27,364 nt of DNA from Alphaproteobacteria bacterium UBA6178. Lineage in GTDB: Bacteria > Pseudomonadota > Alphaproteobacteria > Rickettsiales > UBA3002. Every line of letters begins with the position of its first letter. The first letter of the stretch is position 1. The DNA lies in NCBI GenBank assembly GCA_002422205.1, contig DITS01000003.1:20241-47604 (forward strand), in the 5' to 3' direction. Shown piece by piece: positions 25,762-27,364 of the stretch. The notes under the pieces are model-generated. The model was not told the origin of the DNA, made no database searches, and saw only the letters and a program-made list of their open reading frames with translations. The position numbers were made by a program, and so were the translations under genes.

Positions 25762-25937
25762 CGCCAGCCCCCAACGCACACGAACGCCGCCTGCGCGTAT
25801 GCAGGTGGGTTTGATTCAAAACGATGAAAAAATGGGCTTTGGGTGCTGTGGAGTGCTGATGGTCGCACGTCCCGCGATGATATGTGTACACATACCAAAT
25901 TCTGTTCACCGTGTTTAGCGTTTTTTTGTTCGAACAT
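25758..25937 (-). CDS. Possible 59-residue gene filling the gap
   Basis: ATG at 25937 lies one base after the DUF6362 stop (TAGGATG) with AGAGGG nearby, and its TGA overlaps the next gene's ATG (ATGA), so it fits the operon precisely. The peptide starts MFEQKNAKHGEQNLV and has no recognisable domain, signal or helix pattern. Against it, the frame contains a 14-base perfect palindrome that looks regulatory, and its composition (Ser/His/Pro-rich) is not typical. It may be a real small gene or a chance open frame in a regulatory spacer. Confidence 0.35.
   Translation of the reverse strand: MFEQKNAKHGEQNLVCVHISSRDVRPSALHSTQSPFFHRFESNPPAYAQAAFVCVGGWR
25881..25894. promoter_or_regulatory. 14-bp perfect palindrome, possible operator
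   Basis: TATGTGTACACATA is its own reverse complement. It sits in the only spacer of the element's gene run, about 120 bases upstream of the small gene before the recombinase, a suitable place for a repressor to control integration genes. No matching second copy is seen nearby, and no repressor gene is visible in the window. Confidence 0.4.
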
Positions 25938-25938
25938 C

Positions 25939-26346
25939 CTAACGCCCTCTCTGCTTGGCGTTGAGGCGCATAGCGATCTTCAAAAGCGCAATCGTCCACA
26001 TCTGCCATGCCTTGGTTCGACCACAGCCGATGCGATAACAAATGGGCTTCCACGGAACCCGCGCGGCGCGTAGCCAAATCAGGCGGCGCTCGGCTTCATC
26101 ATCGAGGAAGAAAATCCACTGGATGGTTTCTTCCATCCGCGCCAGGGCTTCTGCCGACGGGGGACCAAGGCGCATCGGCAAGCGGTCTTCCGCCAACTGC
26201 TCCGCGACGGTTCGCACAATAGCTGGCCATGTACTGAAGAATCCCTGCACCTTTACGGGTGGCAGGCGTTTCAGCGTGTAGGCTGCCTCCTCGAACCGGT
26301 CGGCTACGTCGGTAACAGTCCATTTTTCTGGAACGGGTTTTCTCAT
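25939..26346 (-). CDS. DUF6362-family phage protein
   Basis: 135 residues, cytoplasmic. The N-terminal half (WTVTDVADRFEEAAYTLKRLP, then VQGFFSTWPAIVRT) resembles DUF6362, common in alphaproteobacterial prophages. The C-terminal half (RRLIWLRAARVPWKPICYRIG, CGRTKAWQMWTIALLKIA) looks like a sigma-region-4-type helix-turn-helix, so DNA binding is plausible; function is not established. Its ATG overlaps the stop of the replication-protein gene (ATGA). Confidence 0.68.
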   Translation of the reverse strand: MRKPVPEKWTVTDVADRFEEAAYTLKRLPPVKVQGFFSTWPAIVRTVAEQLAEDRLPMRLGPPSAEALARMEETIQWIFFLDDEAERRLIWLRAARVPWKPICYRIGCGRTKAWQMWTIALLKIAMRLNAKQRGR

Positions 26347-27364
26347 GCTTTGCCCTCCGTGATGAGTTGCACTGCGGATACGGCTGCGCCGCCCTCAGTG
26401 GCCGTGCGCCACCAGCGTGTCAGGTCTGGCATGTAGTGCTGGTTAATCCACTGGCAGGCGAAGGCGCTGGGGCAGCGGATGATGACGGTATTGCCCTGCA
26501 AGTCGGTGACGACCGTGTTGGCCAGCCAGCTGCGGCATGTCGCCTTGCTGTGCTTTTGCTGGAACGCATCCAGCACCGCATCCCATGCCTGCTGCAAGCC
26601 CGGCACATCGCAAGCCGGTGGTTTGGGTGGATGGCTGCCGCCGGAGAAGCCGCCTTCCAGAATCTTTGCTACATGGTCAGAGGATTCCACCGCCCAGCCA
26701 AGGTCAATCGTCCAATCTTTGCCTGCCACTTTGCCAAGGCAGAAATCGCTGTTGCCGATGACTTCACAAAAATACCGCCATGCCCGGATGTCCTGCTGGA
26801 AGTCCTGTTGCCACCGCTCCAGCATTTGCTGTCTGCGTTTGGGTGTAATTCTGGCGCTTTGCCCTTTGGTCAGTTTGTTCTGAACTTCTGCATTCCAAAT
26901 TTGCAGCATCTGCTCTGCAATGTCGTCTGGCAGGGCTTTTGTTTTCTCCCTCTCGCGCTCTCCCTCTGCTCTCGCTCTAAGTTTTTTATCTGAAATCTGT
27001 TTTTTCTGAGTTTCTGCATCTGAGTCTGAAGTCTGTAATCTGCTATCTGTATCTGGTGCCTTTTTTGCTGTTTTTGCGTCACCGCGTGCCACGCTGCGTT
27101 TCATCGCGTCACTTCCTGTCACATCGCGTTTCTTCGTGTCACGATGCTTTTGCATCCGCTCGGTGGAAGTGGTGTGCTGGCGCTTATCCCAAGCGATGAG
27201 CCGGTTTTGCTCATTGAGCATTCCCTTGGTGTACATGGCGGCGATGATGGCCTCCACCGCCGCCGTTTCTATGTCCTGCATGATAGCGATTTGTTCCGCG
27301 TCCACTTCCACCGTGCCGCGTGATTTGTGCTGGGATGCCGCATCGAGCAAGCATGTCCAGACCG
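26343..27364 (-). CDS. Phage replication protein, DnaA-N-like C-terminus (partial)
   Basis: The frame is open to the window edge, so the N-terminus is missing; the codons before a TTG at 27350 read VWTCLL, in keeping with an upstream start. The first part (VWTCLLDAAS ... RGTVEVDAEQIA ... MLNEQNRLIAWDKRQ) resembles the winged helix found at the front of phage replisome organisers (DUF1376/YdaU type). A charged, low-complexity linker (~50-140) follows, and the last ~65 residues (WDAVLDAFQQKHSKATCRSWL ... VIIRCPSAFACQWINQHY) resemble DnaA domain I. Together this suggests an origin-binding helicase-loading protein (inference). The linker's DNA holds origin-like repeats. Confidence 0.65.
   Translation of the reverse strand, partial: VWTCLLDAASQHKSRGTVEVDAEQIAIMQDIETAAVEAIIAAMYTKGMLNEQNRLIAWDKRQHTTSTERMQKHRDTKKRDVTGSDAMKRSVARGDAKTAKKAPDTDSRLQTSDSDAETQKKQISDKKLRARAEGEREREKTKALPDDIAEQMLQIWNAEVQNKLTKGQSARITPKRRQQMLERWQQDFQQDIRAWRYFCEVIGNSDFCLGKVAGKDWTIDLGWAVESSDHVAKILEGGFSGGSHPPKPPACDVPGLQQAWDAVLDAFQQKHSKATCRSWLANTVVTDLQGNTVIIRCPSAFACQWINQHYMPDLTRWWRTATEGGAAVSAVQLITEGKA
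26989..27142. repeat. CAGA repeats and phased GTCAC repeats inside the replication gene (candidate origin)
   Basis: On the given strand, GTCAC begins at 27078, 27108, 27118 and 27138 (steps of 30, 10, 20: whole tens). Two of these belong to a 17-base direct repeat (27096-27112 and 27126-27142, two mismatches). Next to them, ten TCTG (minus strand CAGA) copies begin at 26989, 26996, 27005, 27013, 27019, 27025, 27032, 27039, 27046 and 27052. The stretch between is AT- and pyrimidine-rich. This resembles iterons beside an unwinding region, as in lambda ori inside gene O. Confidence 0.45.

Larger units (their letters stand above)
24010..27364 (-). mobile_element. Left part of an integrated phage-like element
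   Basis: A minus-strand gene run, overlapping or nearly so: replication protein, DUF6362, two small genes, and a large serine recombinase ending in tRNA-Ala. These are prophage-type genes with no housekeeping function among them. The excess of C over G on the given strand, seen throughout 1-23.8 kb, is absent here. The right boundary is outside the window, so whether it is a complete prophage, a remnant or a satellite cannot be decided. Confidence 0.75.

Noticed and set aside
25658..26077. 139-codon minus-strand frame overlapping the DUF6362 gene
   Set aside because: Out of frame with DUF6362, no ribosome-binding site or domain; the DUF6362 frame has recognisable family segments and an ATGA junction.

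Overview
The window looks like the chromosome of a flagellated alphaproteobacterium, with the left edge of an integrated phage-like element at its right end. The class assignment rests on a CtrA response regulator close to the Caulobacter protein (Asp51 and the DEPELKIIDVF stretch conserved), a ChpT-type phosphotransferase, and a DUF1674 (SDHAF4-like) protein beside rsmB. I cannot name a genus; the layout, with ctrA and chpT inside a flagellar/chemotaxis cluster, would suit a Rhodospirillales-like or neighbouring lineage.

Layout. (1) 1-5.5 kb: the end of a DsbD/ScsB-type thiol reductase, a redoxin-family secreted protein, a pentapeptide-repeat/OmpA envelope protein, a SAM methyltransferase, pdxH, and a prepilin-like protein. 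(2) 5.5-16.8 kb: motility and cell-cycle signalling. An overlapping fliI-fliJ-lipoprotein operon diverges from ctrA, whose upstream region carries two perfect TTAA-N7-TTAA CtrA boxes and which ends at a strong terminator. On the minus strand then follow (in transcription order) a degenerate NtrC-like regulator, chpT, cheA, cheW, cheY, cheB and cheR. cheA is a hybrid kinase (Hpt, kinase, two CheW-like domains, receiver) broken by a one-base frameshift exactly in the ATP-binding G2 box. (3) 16.9-23.8 kb: gmhA-rpe, an RTX-repeat lipoprotein that also appears frameshifted, a double-hairpin palindromic repeat, rsmB, DUF1674 with a seven-copy octapeptide repeat, and an overlapping glycosyltransferase / O-antigen-ligase-like / yaaA operon. 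(4) 23.9-27.4 kb: a tRNA-Ala(UGC) gene used as the integration site of an element whose large serine recombinase ends inside the tRNA gene on the antisense strand. Behind it lie small phage-type genes and a replication protein (partial at the window edge) whose coding sequence contains phased GTCAC repeats beside a CAGA-repeat, AT-rich stretch, resembling a lambda-O-style internal origin.

How it fits together. ChpT passes phosphate to CtrA, CtrA probably controls itself and perhaps the adjacent flagellar export ATPase genes, and the Che proteins steer the flagellum, so one 11-kb block links cell-cycle phosphorelay and motility. gmhA, the glycosyltransferase and the ligase-like protein point to LPS or another surface glycan. 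From 1 to about 23.8 kb the given strand has more C than G in the lines I counted, whichever strand is coding; this bias disappears in the element, supporting recent acquisition. There is no gene-free stretch over 300 bases, no rRNA and no CRISPR array. Family assignments come from recognised motifs, not database searches.
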